Assembly: GCF_000620625.1 (NCBI RefSeq)
Contig: NZ_JIAW01000001.1
Coordinates: forward strand, 496,001-560,000
Length of the DNA stretch: 64,000 nt
DNA from: Mycobacterium sp. URHB0044
GTDB taxonomy: Bacteria > Actinomycetota > Actinomycetes > Mycobacteriales > Mycobacteriaceae
Direction of reading: 5' to 3'
The translations under genes were made by a program, and so were the position numbers. Below, piece by piece: positions 7,630 through 17,371 of this stretch. Under the pieces are notes generated by a model. That model was given only the letters and a program-made list of their open reading frames with translations. It did not search any database and had not been told where the DNA came from. Positions within the stretch are counted from its first letter, which is position 1; each line of letters opens with the position of its first letter.

Positions 7630-9186
7630 ATGTCGGGGGACGAACTAAGGGTCGACACGATAGATCTGGTAACCAAGGCGATCCAGATCGAGAACGTCAA
7701 GTTCAGCAACCCGCTGCTCGACCAACCCCTCGTAATACCGCCGGATCAGCTGCCACTCTCAAAGACTGTGGTCGAGAATCTCCAGGAGAACGCCAGCTTC
7801 CTCTATCGGAATCAGGATTACGGCGATCGCGAGGGCGCGCGTCTGGCCGAGTCGCTGAGGTCGGTTGCCCAGGCCTACGACGATGTCGATGCGGCCGGGC
7901 AGGCCGCCATCGAAGGAACTGGCCCGCCGGTCGCGCCGGTGATGCCCAAGACGAACACGATCCCGCCGCCGACGCCGCCCGCCCCGATGGGGGCGCCGCT
8001 GGGGCTCAGTGCCGATGAGTACCGGGATGTCGAGGGCGCGCAGCAGGCGCTGTCGATGGGAGATCATGGGGCGTCGCTGCAGGAGGCGGCAGCCGCCTGG
8101 ACCGCCAACGGCGCTGCACTTAAGACCGCTGCCGAGACCTTCAAGGTGAAGATTCAGAATTGGGAGGGCGACGCAGCCGAGCAGGTCTACACGAAGTTCA
8201 ACGAGTACGGCAACTGGCTTGCCGAGCTCGGCTCGGCCTGGGAGAAGCTCGCCGGTGAGGCCAGGCGGATCGCCGACGCACACGTGAAGGCGCTGCTCCA
8301 GCACACCGAGGTGTACCAGCAATACATGCAGCTGAAGGCGCAGATGGCTACGGCGATTGCCAACGGCGGCAGCGCGGCTCACAACTTGGGCCTCCAGATG
8401 GAGAAGTTGCAGAAGGAATCCGAGGAGATTCGCCACGGCTACGCGGGGGAGGCTGCACCGCAGACCGTCAACCCGCCCAGCCCGCCACCTCCCAGCGGAG
8501 TACCAGCCGTCCCGGTCACGTCGAACGGCGACCCCCGCAAGACTTCCGACCCGAATGGCAATCCGCAGACTGGCCCCGGCGGCGGCTCGGGGCAGGCACC
8601 GCCGGGCGCACAAGCGCCGGCCGTGTCACCCATGTCTGCTCAGCCCGCGTCTGCGGGCGCTCCCTCCGGAGGAGGTGCCCCATCTGGGGGCGGCGCTCCA
8701 TCGGGTGACGGGTCGCCGGCAGGTGGCGGTTCGCCTTCGGGTGGTGGCGCGCCGGGCGGGGGTCTGCCCGGTGGGCTCCCAGGCGGCGGCCCGAAGGACA
8801 TGCCGAAGCTACCGACCGATCCAAGCCTGCGACCGGCTGCGGCCAGCGGGGGTGGCGGCTCCGGCGGCGGGGCCGGTGGAGGCGGTGCAGGACCAATGCC
8901 GTTGCAGCCCAGCGTCGGCGGCGTGTCCGTCGGGCCGGGCTCGGCGACCCCCACCGCGGGGGCCGCGGCCGGTCCGACTGGCGGAGGTGCAGCCGGCGGC
9001 GGCATGGGTGGCATGGGCGGAATGCCGATGGGCGGCGGCGGCCACGGGCAAGGTGGCAGCAAGGAGAAGAAGCGCACGCCCGGGCTGTCGCCGGATGAAG
9101 ACCTCTACACCGAGGATCGACCCTGGACCGAGGCGGTCATCGGCAATCGTCGCCGTAAGGACGTTCAGGACAAGGACTCCAAGTGA
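7630..9186 (+). CDS. espB: ESX-1 secreted substrate EspB
   Basis: 518 residues from ATG 7630, immediately preceded by GAGGAGGGGAC; the ORF could start 12 codons earlier but without a ribosome site. The N-terminal two-thirds is a helical PE/PPE-like fold with the WXG turn NWEGDAAEQ. From about residue 290 the chain is Pro/Gly/Ala-rich low-complexity sequence. The C-terminus (DLYTEDRPWTEAVIGNRRR) matches the EspB tail I know from M. tuberculosis. EspB is secreted by ESX-1, cleaved by MycP1 and forms oligomers. The long Gly/Pro linker is larger than in the 460-residue M. tuberculosis protein. The stop overlaps the espL start. Confidence 0.95.
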   Translation: MSGDELRVDTIDLVTKAIQIENVKFSNPLLDQPLVIPPDQLPLSKTVVENLQENASFLYRNQDYGDREGARLAESLRSVAQAYDDVDAAGQAAIEGTGPPVAPVMPKTNTIPPPTPPAPMGAPLGLSADEYRDVEGAQQALSMGDHGASLQEAAAAWTANGAALKTAAETFKVKIQNWEGDAAEQVYTKFNEYGNWLAELGSAWEKLAGEARRIADAHVKALLQHTEVYQQYMQLKAQMATAIANGGSAAHNLGLQMEKLQKESEEIRHGYAGEAAPQTVNPPSPPPPSGVPAVPVTSNGDPRKTSDPNGNPQTGPGGGSGQAPPGAQAPAVSPMSAQPASAGAPSGGGAPSGGGAPSGDGSPAGGGSPSGGGAPGGGLPGGLPGGGPKDMPKLPTDPSLRPAAASGGGGSGGGAGGGGAGPMPLQPSVGGVSVGPGSATPTAGAAAGPTGGGAAGGGMGGMGGMPMGGGGHGQGGSKEKKRTPGLSPDEDLYTEDRPWTEAVIGNRRRKDVQDKDSK

Positions 9187-9521
9187 GCGACGACATGCAT
9201 CCCCAGGTGGCCGCGGTGCTGAAGCAGGCGCAACGGCTGCAGTCGTTGATGGATGACCAGTTGGCGAAGATGAACACCGAAACCTTCACTGCCACCGACG
9301 AAGCGGAGACGGTCGAAGTCACCCTCAACGGACACCACTGGTTGACCGGCGTCTTCATCGAGGACGGCTTGCTGCGGTTGGGTGCCGCCACCGTGGAGGG
9401 ACGGGTCAACGAGGCGTTGCAGAAGGCGTCGCTCCAGGCGTCCGAATCGATCGAAGCGGATCGCGAACGAATCGACGCGGTCGTCGCCGAGATCACGGCG
9501 GATATGGAAGACGGCGTTTAG
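9183..9521 (+). CDS. espL: EspL, YbaB/EbfC-like ESX-1 associated protein
   Basis: 112 residues starting at GTG 9183, overlapping the espB TGA by four bases (GTGA). Small and helical with a central beta segment (TVEVTLNGHHWLTGVFIEDGLL), as in the YbaB/EbfC nucleoid-protein fold. It ends acidic (ITADMEDGV). In M. tuberculosis EspL lies directly downstream of espB and affects EspE/EspF stability and ESX-1 gene expression. The same coupling here suggests stoichiometric expression with EspB. DNA binding is a family expectation, not something visible in the sequence. Confidence 0.88.
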   Translation: MSDDMHPQVAAVLKQAQRLQSLMDDQLAKMNTETFTATDEAETVEVTLNGHHWLTGVFIEDGLLRLGAATVEGRVNEALQKASLQASESIEADRERIDAVVAEITADMEDGV

Positions 9522-9810
9522 TGTGCGCAGTCGCAAGTCCAGCGCGAGCGCGCCCCGGAAGCCATGATGAATTGCTGCGGCGCATATCTCGTTCCGAAGA
9601 GCAGCAATGAGGAGCGCTGGAAAGCGGCCACGTTCTGAGAAGCGGCCGATGGACATAAAACGGTCATTCACATCCATCGGGAAAATCTGTGCGCAGCGGC
9701 GACCTAGTCGTAACTTAGGCTGGTGATTGTTCGCGTCGGTAAACTCGGCGCGTGGACTATCGATCTTGCGGGGGTGCCGGAATGGTTAGGCCAGCCACAG
9801 GGGCGGACGC
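9522..9810. promoter_or_regulatory. Intergenic region between espL and two-domain membrane gene, with inverted repeat
   Basis: 289 bases without a convincing gene. Inverted arms CGATGGA (9647-9653) and TCCATCG (9673-9679) enclose an AT-richer spacer. A possible operator or promoter for the gene at 9811; the arms are short and the assignment is weak. Confidence 0.35.
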
Positions 9811-10944
9811 ATGAGCATGCCGCCCCAGGGTGGATGGCAACCACCGCACCAACCCAGTTCGATGCCGCCGGGCTCCCAGCAGCCATACATGGGTCAGCAC
9901 CCCCCCAGCTACCCGCAGGCGCCCTGGCCGCAGCAAAGTGTTCCGCCCCAGCGGGGCAACAACGTCAAGTGGCTGCTGGTCGCCATCGCGGTTTTGCTGG
10001 TGATCGGAGTAACCATCGGCGCCACACTGTTATTCACGCGCGGCGCCGGCGATGCGTCGCCGACGCCGAGTACGTCTGCTTCGCCGGGCGATATCGCGAG
10101 CGCCAATGACACTGGCCCGGTGTCGATCATTACTGAAGAACCTACGTGCATGACATTCAACGGCATTAACAACAGCCTGGCCGATGTCGAGGCCAATGGC
10201 TGGGGTACCCAGCGTGCGACGCTAGGCCCTGCTTCGGAATGGACCGCCGAGCAACGGCGTCAGACCGAAGCCGTTGCGGCGGCAATGCGCAATGCTGCGG
10301 ACCAAGTGGTGACATTGGCCAAACAGACGCCGCATCGTGTAGTTCGCGAAATCTACCAGCAGTTCATCGCCTACGGTCGTGCCTACGCCGACAGCCTTCC
10401 AAGTTACGTCCCAGCGGACGACGGTCTGGCCTCGGCATTCGTCAGTGCTGGCTCCGCTCTGATCGGAATCTGCAACACGATTGAATACGGATCGGCTAGC
10501 CGTTCGATTGGTATTGCATCCGCACCGTCACCTACGCAAGTAGTTCCGCCGACCGACCTGTCTAATCCAATTCCTTTCATTGCGTCATCTAACCCAGCGT
10601 GCGCCGCTTGGGTCCAGCGTCTTGATGGATTCAACTCCACCACGTCGTCGGACTGGCAGAACCGCGATGCAGGTGTTCCAGCGTCCGAGTGGACGCCCGA
10701 GCGTCGGGCTGTTGAACTTGCAGCCCGTCCACTACTCATGGAATACGCCAATGACATCACAGAAGCTGGTCGACAAAGCGATAACCCCGTATTCCAGGAT
10801 TTCGCCTTTGCGGCCGCACTGTACACAAAGGCGTACCTTGCCGCCGGTGACAACTACAACGGTGCCGCTGACGGGTGGCTCAACTACACTGCGTTTCGAC
10901 TGGCGAACCTAGTGTCAGGTGCCTGCCGTGCAGTTGCGGGTTAA
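9811..10944 (+). CDS. Single-pass membrane protein with duplicated Cys-bracketed domain, within ESX-1 arm
   Basis: 377 residues. The cytosolic N-terminus is Pro/Gln-rich (residues 1-48) and is followed by one membrane helix (about 50-74) and a Ser/Thr/Pro linker. Two extracytoplasmic domains of equal length follow: Cys113-Cys221 and Cys264-Cys372, each 109 residues. They share a core ([12 protein letters not shown] in the first, [12 protein letters not shown] in the second) and aligned Ala/Tyr-rich helices. One disulphide per domain is a plausible inference. GGGGCGG precedes the ATG. It sits between espL and espK, where M. tuberculosis has no gene, so it looks like a lineage-specific ESX-1-linked gene. 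I recognise no family. Confidence 0.82.
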   Translation: MSMPPQGGWQPPHQPSSMPPGSQQPYMGQHPPSYPQAPWPQQSVPPQRGNNVKWLLVAIAVLLVIGVTIGATLLFTRGAGDASPTPSTSASPGDIASANDTGPVSIITEEPTCMTFNGINNSLADVEANGWGTQRATLGPASEWTAEQRRQTEAVAAAMRNAADQVVTLAKQTPHRVVREIYQQFIAYGRAYADSLPSYVPADDGLASAFVSAGSALIGICNTIEYGSASRSIGIASAPSPTQVVPPTDLSNPIPFIASSNPACAAWVQRLDGFNSTTSSDWQNRDAGVPASEWTPERRAVELAARPLLMEYANDITEAGRQSDNPVFQDFAFAAALYTKAYLAAGDNYNGAADGWLNYTAFRLANLVSGACRAVAG

Positions 10945-10949
10945 TTGAC

Positions 10950-13244
10950 ATGGCAATCGAAAGGCCTACCGGGGGATACAAGGGGCAAATGACTTCCCCT
11001 CCAACCGCGTGGCCGGAAGCAGATGAAGACGCGCACACCCGACGTTCGGACGAGCTCAAGACGACGCAAACGCAACTGTTGGACAAGCTGGCTTCCTGGC
11101 AGCAGACGCAAACGAAATTATTCGACGGCCAGACCTGGTTTGGTCGAGCGTCGGATGGGGCGAAGAATACGGTTCAGAGTCATATCGACCGAATGAATTC
11201 GATCGACAGCATGCTGACTAGTGCAATTACGTTTCACACGAATGTTAGTGAATCAATCAGGAACTCCAAGAACCAGATCATTGCCATCTGCGATCGAGCC
11301 CAGCATGCAATCGATTTGATCAACGGCGCGACCGTCGCTGACGAGTCCGAGCGACAGGGACAAATCCAGGACATTGTGGACGCCGCCTTTGCGGCCAACT
11401 CCGCCGTGGTTTCTGCGGCTGGCGCCGCAGTCACCACGGGTCAGGTTTATCCGCCTGGGCGCGCTGAGGGCCTGCCAGCGTTCGGCGAAGCGCCGGGGCC
11501 AGCTGCTGCTGTACCTACGCCGCCGGGGCAGTCCACCCAGAACGCGACGCATACGCAGAACATTGTCAAGAACTCGCGCAACCCGCCAGCGCCCGCGGGG
11601 CAATCAACCGAAACTGAGACGCACTCACAGAACGTCTTAAACAACCACGACAAGCCACCGGTGGCCGTCCCTGCAGGTCAGTCCGCCCAGAATCCCACCA
11701 ACACAGAGAACATCGTTAGCAGTCCAGTCCCGGCTGCCCACACGCCGTCCGCTCCGCCAACTAGTGGCTCGACTCCAAGCCCATCGGGCACAGGAGCGCC
11801 GTCAGCCCCCGGGGGCGGCATCGGCAGCGGCAGCACTGGTTCCCCGTCCGGTTCTCCATCGACCCCCTTGTCCGGTTCAGGCAGCAGCGGTGGATCCCCC
11901 TCCTCGAGCATCCCTGCGACACCCGCATCCACCCCGACAGACGCGAAGCCCAAGCCAACTGCGGGACAGGAAGCCGGCCCAGGCGAGCAAGTCTCAACCG
12001 GCCAAGCGCCCGCGAACGACTTCACGAAGGCCATGGCCGAGCAATCCGCGAATGCGACACAGCCACCCGTTTCTGCGGCGTCTTCCACCGCGCCGCCCGT
12101 AGCACCGCCAACACCGCTGGCACCACCTCAAGTCGAAGCCCCTGAATCCGCACCCGCAGCGCATTCCTCCGGGTCAACCGGCTCCGGTGCCGCAGGCAGT
12201 AGCTCCGGCGGCGTCGGCAGTGGCTTCTCGGGCGGAGGCAGCGCCGGGACGCCCATTGCCCCACCCACTTCCAGTGCACCCATGCCGCCGGCAATGCCGC
12301 TCGGACCTCCGAGCACGCCACCACCCGCGGCGCCAACGCCTCCGCCCTCCACGCCTACCGGGCCCGGGGTCAATCCTGCGTCCGTCAGGGCCGACGCGGG
12401 CGGGATAGGCGCTGCGCCCGTGCCGGTTTCAGCAGCACGGGCAGAACGCGACGCGATCCTCTCCGCATCGACGGCGGGCGCCATGCAACGCAAGTCGAAC
12501 AACGGCAGCGCAGCGCTGATCCAGGCTCGCCGCATCGCCGCGGCACTGAACATCGGCGTACTCGACTATGGCTTCTTCTGGGTCACCGGCTTGACCGCCG
12601 ACGGATCGATCGTCGTCGCCAACAGCTTCGGTTTGGGCTACATCCCGGACGGAGTCCAACTGCCACCCCAGGTGACCATGGCTACCGCGGACGAGACGAT
12701 CCCGCCGACGGACCGCGCCAAGTGGGCGACCTACCCCATCCTCGCCATCCAGGGATGGGCGCAGAGTCACTCCCAAAAGTTGCGCGCCGTCATCGCCACC
12801 GAAGAGCAGTTCGCACGATTCGATCCTGGTGCGGCCAAGATCGTCCTGCGGCCCGACGACATCCCCGAAACAGGAAAGATGCAGGGGCGCAGCCGACTTG
12901 AAGTGATCGCCCCAGAGGTTGCGGCGCGTCTGGCCTCCGTCAGCGACGCCGCCCTGGTCGAACTGCTTCCTCCGCCTCCGGCCGACACCGCCGCGCCAGA
13001 AGACCGTTCCACCATGCTGTGGTTCGAACTCACGAAGCCGTTGATGAGTACCGCTTCGGATCGAGGGATGGCCCACCTCAAGGCATTCGTCGACTACGCC
13101 GATCATGCTCAGGAGCAAGCGCTCTACCGTGCCCACACGGCAGTCGACGCTGCGGCCCAGCGGCAAGCCATCGCCGATTGGGTGTACTGGCAACACCTCA
13201 GCGTTCTGATCTCAGACGCCATCGGCGCCGAAGCCACCGTGTAG
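10950..13244 (+). CDS. espK: ESX-1 secretion-associated protein EspK
   Basis: 764 residues. I chose ATG 10950, giving [13 protein letters not shown], because it matches the EspK N-terminus I know (MSITRPTGSYARQ). The longer ORF start at 10875 would overlap the upstream gene. The N-terminal about 170 residues are helical with a WXG-like WFG. A Pro/Ser/Gly-rich region (about 170-500) carries three 24-26-residue repeats. A conserved C-terminal domain follows ([20 protein letters not shown], later [20 protein letters not shown]). EspK interacts with EspB and contributes to its secretion. It converges with espJ, with 17 bases between the stops. Confidence 0.93.
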   Translation: MAIERPTGGYKGQMTSPPTAWPEADEDAHTRRSDELKTTQTQLLDKLASWQQTQTKLFDGQTWFGRASDGAKNTVQSHIDRMNSIDSMLTSAITFHTNVSESIRNSKNQIIAICDRAQHAIDLINGATVADESERQGQIQDIVDAAFAANSAVVSAAGAAVTTGQVYPPGRAEGLPAFGEAPGPAAAVPTPPGQSTQNATHTQNIVKNSRNPPAPAGQSTETETHSQNVLNNHDKPPVAVPAGQSAQNPTNTENIVSSPVPAAHTPSAPPTSGSTPSPSGTGAPSAPGGGIGSGSTGSPSGSPSTPLSGSGSSGGSPSSSIPATPASTPTDAKPKPTAGQEAGPGEQVSTGQAPANDFTKAMAEQSANATQPPVSAASSTAPPVAPPTPLAPPQVEAPESAPAAHSSGSTGSGAAGSSSGGVGSGFSGGGSAGTPIAPPTSSAPMPPAMPLGPPSTPPPAAPTPPPSTPTGPGVNPASVRADAGGIGAAPVPVSAARAERDAILSASTAGAMQRKSNNGSAALIQARRIAAALNIGVLDYGFFWVTGLTADGSIVVANSFGLGYIPDGVQLPPQVTMATADETIPPTDRAKWATYPILAIQGWAQSHSQKLRAVIATEEQFARFDPGAAKIVLRPDDIPETGKMQGRSRLEVIAPEVAARLASVSDAALVELLPPPPADTAAPEDRSTMLWFELTKPLMSTASDRGMAHLKAFVDYADHAQEQALYRAHTAVDAAAQRQAIADWVYWQHLSVLISDAIGAEATV
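11526..11723 (+). repeat. Three tandem repeats inside espK linker
   Basis: Units start at codons 11526, 11598 and 11676 (72 and 78 bases apart). They encode [32 protein letters not shown] and [16 protein letters not shown]. The DNA has diverged more than the protein pattern, so the repeat looks old and kept at protein level. Confidence 0.8.
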
Positions 13245-13261
13245 TCGCCGCTACGGTCGAC

Positions 13262-13996
13262 CTACAAGTTCACCGATGGATCCGGGGCCGCATGCCTTGG
13301 CCCGGACGGACTCGGTTGCGGCGCAGGAGGATTCACTTGCGTGGGCGCCTCACTCGCCGTCGAATCGGGAGCACGTTCTCCCTTCGACTCTCCAGATGCA
13401 GCACCCTGCCGCTCGTCCTCCCGAGGCCTGTCCTCGGCTTGACGGTCCTCCGCCTGCTCCGGGCCCGGCTCGCTTGATTGACCCGCCTCGCCGCCCTTGC
13501 CTAGACCGGCCGTCACCTGACTGATCTGCTGCACGCCCTGCATCACGCTCTGCGGGACGGACGCGACAGCGCCCATCGCCTGCTGCGCCATCTGCATGGG
13601 CATGCCCATCATCTGACCCATCTGGCTCATCGCATCGCCGCCCGAGCCCCCTCCCGACCCACTGGCCGCGGGCCCACCCGCCTGGTCAAACTGGTGCTTC
13701 TCGTAATTCGCGGCGACTTGTTCGTCGGTGGCCTGGTACTTCCCGGCGGCCGAAACGATGTTGCCCGCAGTCTTCGTCGCGTCCGCCTTCACCTGTGGCA
13801 GACCTTCCTGGATGGGCCCCTCGATACCCGGCAGCCGAAAGGCGATCGCCTCCGATATCGCATCGACACCGGAAACGACGAACGGTGGCGGGGCATCAGG
13901 CAGACCGCCCGCCGAAGCCTCCAGTTCACCACCAAGCTGTTCCACCAGAGGGGCGTCGACCTTCAACACATCGCCAGCACCGCCACCGACAGACAT
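13262..13996 (-). CDS. espJ: ESX-1 secretion-associated protein EspJ
   Basis: 244 residues. The N-terminal about 115 residues are helical with the EspJ-like series VSGVDAISEAIAFRLPGIEG then EGLPQVKADATKTAGNI. A Met/Gln-rich region (DAMSQMGQMMGMPMQMAQQ) and a charged, Pro-rich C-terminus follow. M. tuberculosis EspJ (280 residues) has the same place after eccD1 and is an ESX-1 substrate. The gene starts 12 bases after the eccD1 stop, so it closes the minus-strand ESX-1 arm. Confidence 0.9.
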   Translation of the reverse strand: MSVGGGAGDVLKVDAPLVEQLGGELEASAGGLPDAPPPFVVSGVDAISEAIAFRLPGIEGPIQEGLPQVKADATKTAGNIVSAAGKYQATDEQVAANYEKHQFDQAGGPAASGSGGGSGGDAMSQMGQMMGMPMQMAQQAMGAVASVPQSVMQGVQQISQVTAGLGKGGEAGQSSEPGPEQAEDRQAEDRPREDERQGAASGESKGERAPDSTASEAPTQVNPPAPQPSPSGPRHAAPDPSVNL

Positions 13997-14008
13997 TTCG
14001 AGCTCCCC

Positions 14009-15538
14009 TCAGAACCGCAGATTCCGCAGCACGTCGTACACGCTCGCGATCCACAACAGCATAGGAATCACCGCCGCAATGGCCGTGCCGTCGAGCAGCT
14101 CGAGGATCCGCTTCGTCACAGGCGAGACCCGTCGCACGCCATCGGTCGCCCCCACCAGGATCAGCGCGACGACCGCGACGGCGACGTAGACGCTCAACAC
14201 CAGCCATGCACGCTCTGGGTACCAAAGGCTGAGCCGGATTGCCACGCCGGTCGGGATCACCACGAGAGCCGCCAAAAGCGCCCAGGCGCACCACCGTTCG
14301 GCGTACAACCGCGACCGGAATCCACACACCGAGGTGACCAGCCCGGCCACGATCAGACTATGCAGGAAGAAGTGGCCCTGCACCACCACCGCGATGGCCC
14401 CGAGGGCGAGCACCAGGGCACCTGCGGTGACGAAGCCGATCAGTAGCTGTTTGGCGAGGTGGCTGCGCTCGGTGAGACGAGCAGCGGACTCGGGCACCGA
14501 TGCGATGATCGCCTGCCACGTCGGCGATTCCTCATCAGTGGCGTCCGGACTCGAAATCGGGTCCAGCAGTTCATCGTTGGCGACGGATTCGCCCGGCGCC
14601 GGGATCGGCGGCAGCGCGATGCGTGCGACGGCGACCGTCAGCTTGGCCGCATTCGTGACGACGATCAGGCCGAAACCGATCGCCCCGGCCGGTACCCAGT
14701 ACTGCCAGCCGTAGCCGTAGGCGATCGCCGCGGCCGTGATCGCTATGGTCGCGATCGCTGCGAACGAGGCAATCTCCGCTCGTCGGCGTGGCCCACCCCG
14801 CGTCGCTAAGACGAGAAGGAGGACCACGGCTGCGGCGCCCGCAACATTCGGGGCGCCCAACCCGTCGACGCCCAGCGGCAGTGGCACTGCCAGTGCCACG
14901 GCGCCGGCCAGCAGCGGTGTCGAAGCGAGCAGCAGGCTTTCGGCCAAGTCGAGGTTGCCGTAGCGGGACCTGGCCATGACGCTGCCGATGAGCACCCCGA
15001 GGCCGACCACGCCCAGCGCCACCGGCCACCACCAGTCGTGACCCGTGTCCGACCACGCGCGCAGCGCGATACCCGTGATCACCAGGGCCACCAACGGAAT
15101 CGCCAAACCCACGAAGCGGTTGAGCGCCGTGCGGTCGAACTCGGGTGACTCGTCGAGCACCGCGATGGCGTCGATCACGTCCTCGACGAGGGGCCGGTAT
15201 CGCTCGGTGCGGCTAACCGAGACGAGTGTCAGGAGCGCTCCGTCGACCACGCCCGCGTCGTCGAGCGACTCACTCGCCTTCAGTGGCGGGGCACCCGGGC
15301 GCGCGAACGCCCACTCCCCCTGCGCCTTGAAGTCGAAGCCCGCCAATACATCTGCGGGCGTGTCCTCGAGCAGTTCGGCCAGCACCGCGACCGTCTCGTC
15401 GATGTAAGTCTCGACTGGCGCGGACGCTGGTAGGACCAGGTCGGTGAGCCGACGACCCGTCAGGATCGTGACGCGGGTCGTCGACGGCCTGCCGGGCGTC
15501 ACGCCCGACGTGCTAGGTGCGGCGGCCGTGGTGGTCAA
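14009..15538 (-). CDS. eccD1: ESX-1 integral membrane protein EccD1
   Basis: 509 residues. A ubiquitin-like N-terminal domain (about residues 20-105, starting TRVTILTGRRLTDLVLPASA) is followed by about eleven membrane segments, the standard EccD plan. EccD forms the multi-helix vestibule of the type VII membrane complex with EccB, EccC and EccE. The ATG at 15538 overlaps the espI stop by four bases (ATGA), so the two are translationally coupled. Confidence 0.96.
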   Translation of the reverse strand: MTTTAAAPSTSGVTPGRPSTTRVTILTGRRLTDLVLPASAPVETYIDETVAVLAELLEDTPADVLAGFDFKAQGEWAFARPGAPPLKASESLDDAGVVDGALLTLVSVSRTERYRPLVEDVIDAIAVLDESPEFDRTALNRFVGLAIPLVALVITGIALRAWSDTGHDWWWPVALGVVGLGVLIGSVMARSRYGNLDLAESLLLASTPLLAGAVALAVPLPLGVDGLGAPNVAGAAAVVLLLVLATRGGPRRRAEIASFAAIATIAITAAAIAYGYGWQYWVPAGAIGFGLIVVTNAAKLTVAVARIALPPIPAPGESVANDELLDPISSPDATDEESPTWQAIIASVPESAARLTERSHLAKQLLIGFVTAGALVLALGAIAVVVQGHFFLHSLIVAGLVTSVCGFRSRLYAERWCAWALLAALVVIPTGVAIRLSLWYPERAWLVLSVYVAVAVVALILVGATDGVRRVSPVTKRILELLDGTAIAAVIPMLLWIASVYDVLRNLRF

Positions 15539-16947
15539 CGACGCTCAAGCCTGTCGAAATCATCGGACAGCGCGGCGCCGAGTTCGGTGATCCGACGTCG
15601 GAATGTCTTGCCCAGCAGGTCGAGTTGGATCTCCGTGCCCGCAGCGATGTGCTTGTCCCACGGCAGCACGATGACGCGCCCCGGCGGAACGTGGCGTTCG
15701 AACTGCTCCACCAAGTCGGCGACGTCGATGTTCGGCTTGCCCGGCACGACGTGGTTGATCACCACACACGACCGGCCGAGCAGATCCTGATACCCGTTCT
15801 GCCGCAACCAGTCCATCGTGACGGCGGCCTGCCTGGCCCCGTCGATCGATGCGCTGGCCACGATCACCAGACCCGACACCGTCGAAAGCACGCCGCGGGA
15901 AGCCGGCTGGAACAGCCCGGCGCCGCAGTCGGCCAGGACGAGGTTGTAGTACCGCGACACGATGCCGACGGCACCCTTCCAGTCCTCGTCGTTGAACTCA
16001 CGACGCGCGCCGCTGTACTCCTCGGAGGACAACACCTCGAGGTTTGCCGCGTTCATGCTGGTGTAGGCGCGGATGTCGTTGTACCGCGCGAGTTCCTTGT
16101 CCGACAACAGATCCGATACCGTCGCTGCCGACTGGCGGCCCGCGCGATCGGCCAGGTTGCCGCCGTCGGGATCCGCGTCGACAGCCAGGATGCGGTCGCC
16201 GCGGACCTTGCTCAGCTCCGAGCCGAGGGCCACCGTGACGGCCGTCTTGCCGACGCCGCCCTTTAGCCCGAACACCCCGATTTGGTAGGAGTCGCGCGCG
16301 TTGCGGCGGATCCGCGTGTGCAGATCCAGTTCGTAGATCTCATCCGGCGACAACCCGAGGTTGATACGCGTCAACAGATAGACCATGTGCCGCCAGCCAC
16401 GCTGCGACGGCATCTTCACCGCGGATCGCACGCCGACGTGCGAGAGCGCGTCGATGGCACGGTGGTTGCCGATCGTGGCGGCCGACGTGGGCGCCGGCTG
16501 GGCAGGCACCTGCTGAGCCGACGTCCACACCGCGCGGTTCTCTGCCTGCTGCTCGGCGAAGTGTTGTGACGGTGCGGGCGGCGGTGCCTGCCGCGCTGGC
16601 GGCGCGGGCGCCGGACGGGCCTGCTCGTAGCGGGCGCCGGTCGGTGCGGACGCCTGCGGCGTTCGCATCATTCCGTTTTGCACTCGCTGCGGTGCAGAAC
16701 CCTGGGCCGGCCTGATCTGGCTGGTGATCTCGGTCTGACGTGGTGGCGGCGCGGCGGCGGCAGCCGTCTTGGTCGGGGGCGGAGCGACGGGCAGTGGGCC
16801 AGACGGGGCGTCTGGGCGTGCCGCGTGGGACGGCGCGGGTCCGGCGTTGCCGGGCAGTACCGCGTCGCGGTCGACGGTCTCTGTCTCCTCCTCGGGCGGC
16901 TGCGTCGCGTCGGGGGAGTGGAAGAGCCGGTCATAGTCGGCCGACAT
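15535..16947 (-). CDS. espI: ESX-1 regulatory ATPase EspI
   Basis: 470 residues. The Pro/Ala-rich N-terminal half is followed by a MinD/ParA-like ATPase domain with the deviant Walker A KGGVGKTAV (about residues 219-227) and a downstream VDADPDGG segment. In M. tuberculosis EspI is dispensable for secretion itself but is needed to shut ESX-1 down when ATP falls. It lies between esxA and eccD1 in the usual order. A paralogue is encoded at 30251-31696 at the opposite end of this arm. Confidence 0.94.
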   Translation of the reverse strand: MSADYDRLFHSPDATQPPEEETETVDRDAVLPGNAGPAPSHAARPDAPSGPLPVAPPPTKTAAAAAPPPRQTEITSQIRPAQGSAPQRVQNGMMRTPQASAPTGARYEQARPAPAPPARQAPPPAPSQHFAEQQAENRAVWTSAQQVPAQPAPTSAATIGNHRAIDALSHVGVRSAVKMPSQRGWRHMVYLLTRINLGLSPDEIYELDLHTRIRRNARDSYQIGVFGLKGGVGKTAVTVALGSELSKVRGDRILAVDADPDGGNLADRAGRQSAATVSDLLSDKELARYNDIRAYTSMNAANLEVLSSEEYSGARREFNDEDWKGAVGIVSRYYNLVLADCGAGLFQPASRGVLSTVSGLVIVASASIDGARQAAVTMDWLRQNGYQDLLGRSCVVINHVVPGKPNIDVADLVEQFERHVPPGRVIVLPWDKHIAAGTEIQLDLLGKTFRRRITELGAALSDDFDRLERR

Positions 16948-17040
16948 GGAGACCTCTCAAGGGTTGGTTTGCGGTGTGGCATGAGCTGAGGTGGGCGGGA
17001 GCGGCATTCGACCATCCCGCCCACCTCGGTGCTCGGTTCG

Positions 17041-17337
17041 CTACATGCCGAAGGAGTTTCCGATGCCGACGTCGGCCGTGTGCATCTCCGTACCCGCGTT
17101 CTGAATAGTCTGTCCGAGATTGGCCAGCGCCGCATTCAGTTCGGCGGACGCATTGTTCCACTTCGTCTGCAGCCCCTGGTAGGCGTTCGATCCAGTGCCG
17201 TCCCAGGCGGCGACCAGCCTGGCCAGACCGGCGCTGCCCTCGTCGAGCAAGCCGTTCACCACTCCGGCGTAGCCGTGGATCTCGAGGGCGAGCGCCTCGA
17301 TCACGGGGAAATTCCATACCTGTGCTGTACCGCTCAT
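17041..17337 (-). CDS. esxA: ESAT-6, WXG100 secreted protein EsxA
   Basis: 98 residues with a helix-turn-helix hairpin around Trp45-Asp-Gly47. The pattern WNFPVIEALALEIHG, LLDEG, AYQGLQTKW is that of ESAT-6 (95 residues in M. tuberculosis). It forms a heterodimer with EsxB and is the main ESX-1 substrate. It follows esxB after 34 bases. The C-terminus (GIGNSFGM) resembles the known GM-F/A ending. A GGAGAAA-type ribosome site precedes the ATG. Confidence 0.97.
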   Translation of the reverse strand: MSGTAQVWNFPVIEALALEIHGYAGVVNGLLDEGSAGLARLVAAWDGTGSNAYQGLQTKWNNASAELNAALANLGQTIQNAGTEMHTADVGIGNSFGM

Positions 17338-17371
17338 GATTTTCTCCGATTCCGTTGATTGGTTGTCGTGG

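Noticed and set aside
9583..9634. Short Cys-containing ORF in the espL downstream gap
   Set aside because: About 24 codons, no ribosome site, no conservation evidence visible.
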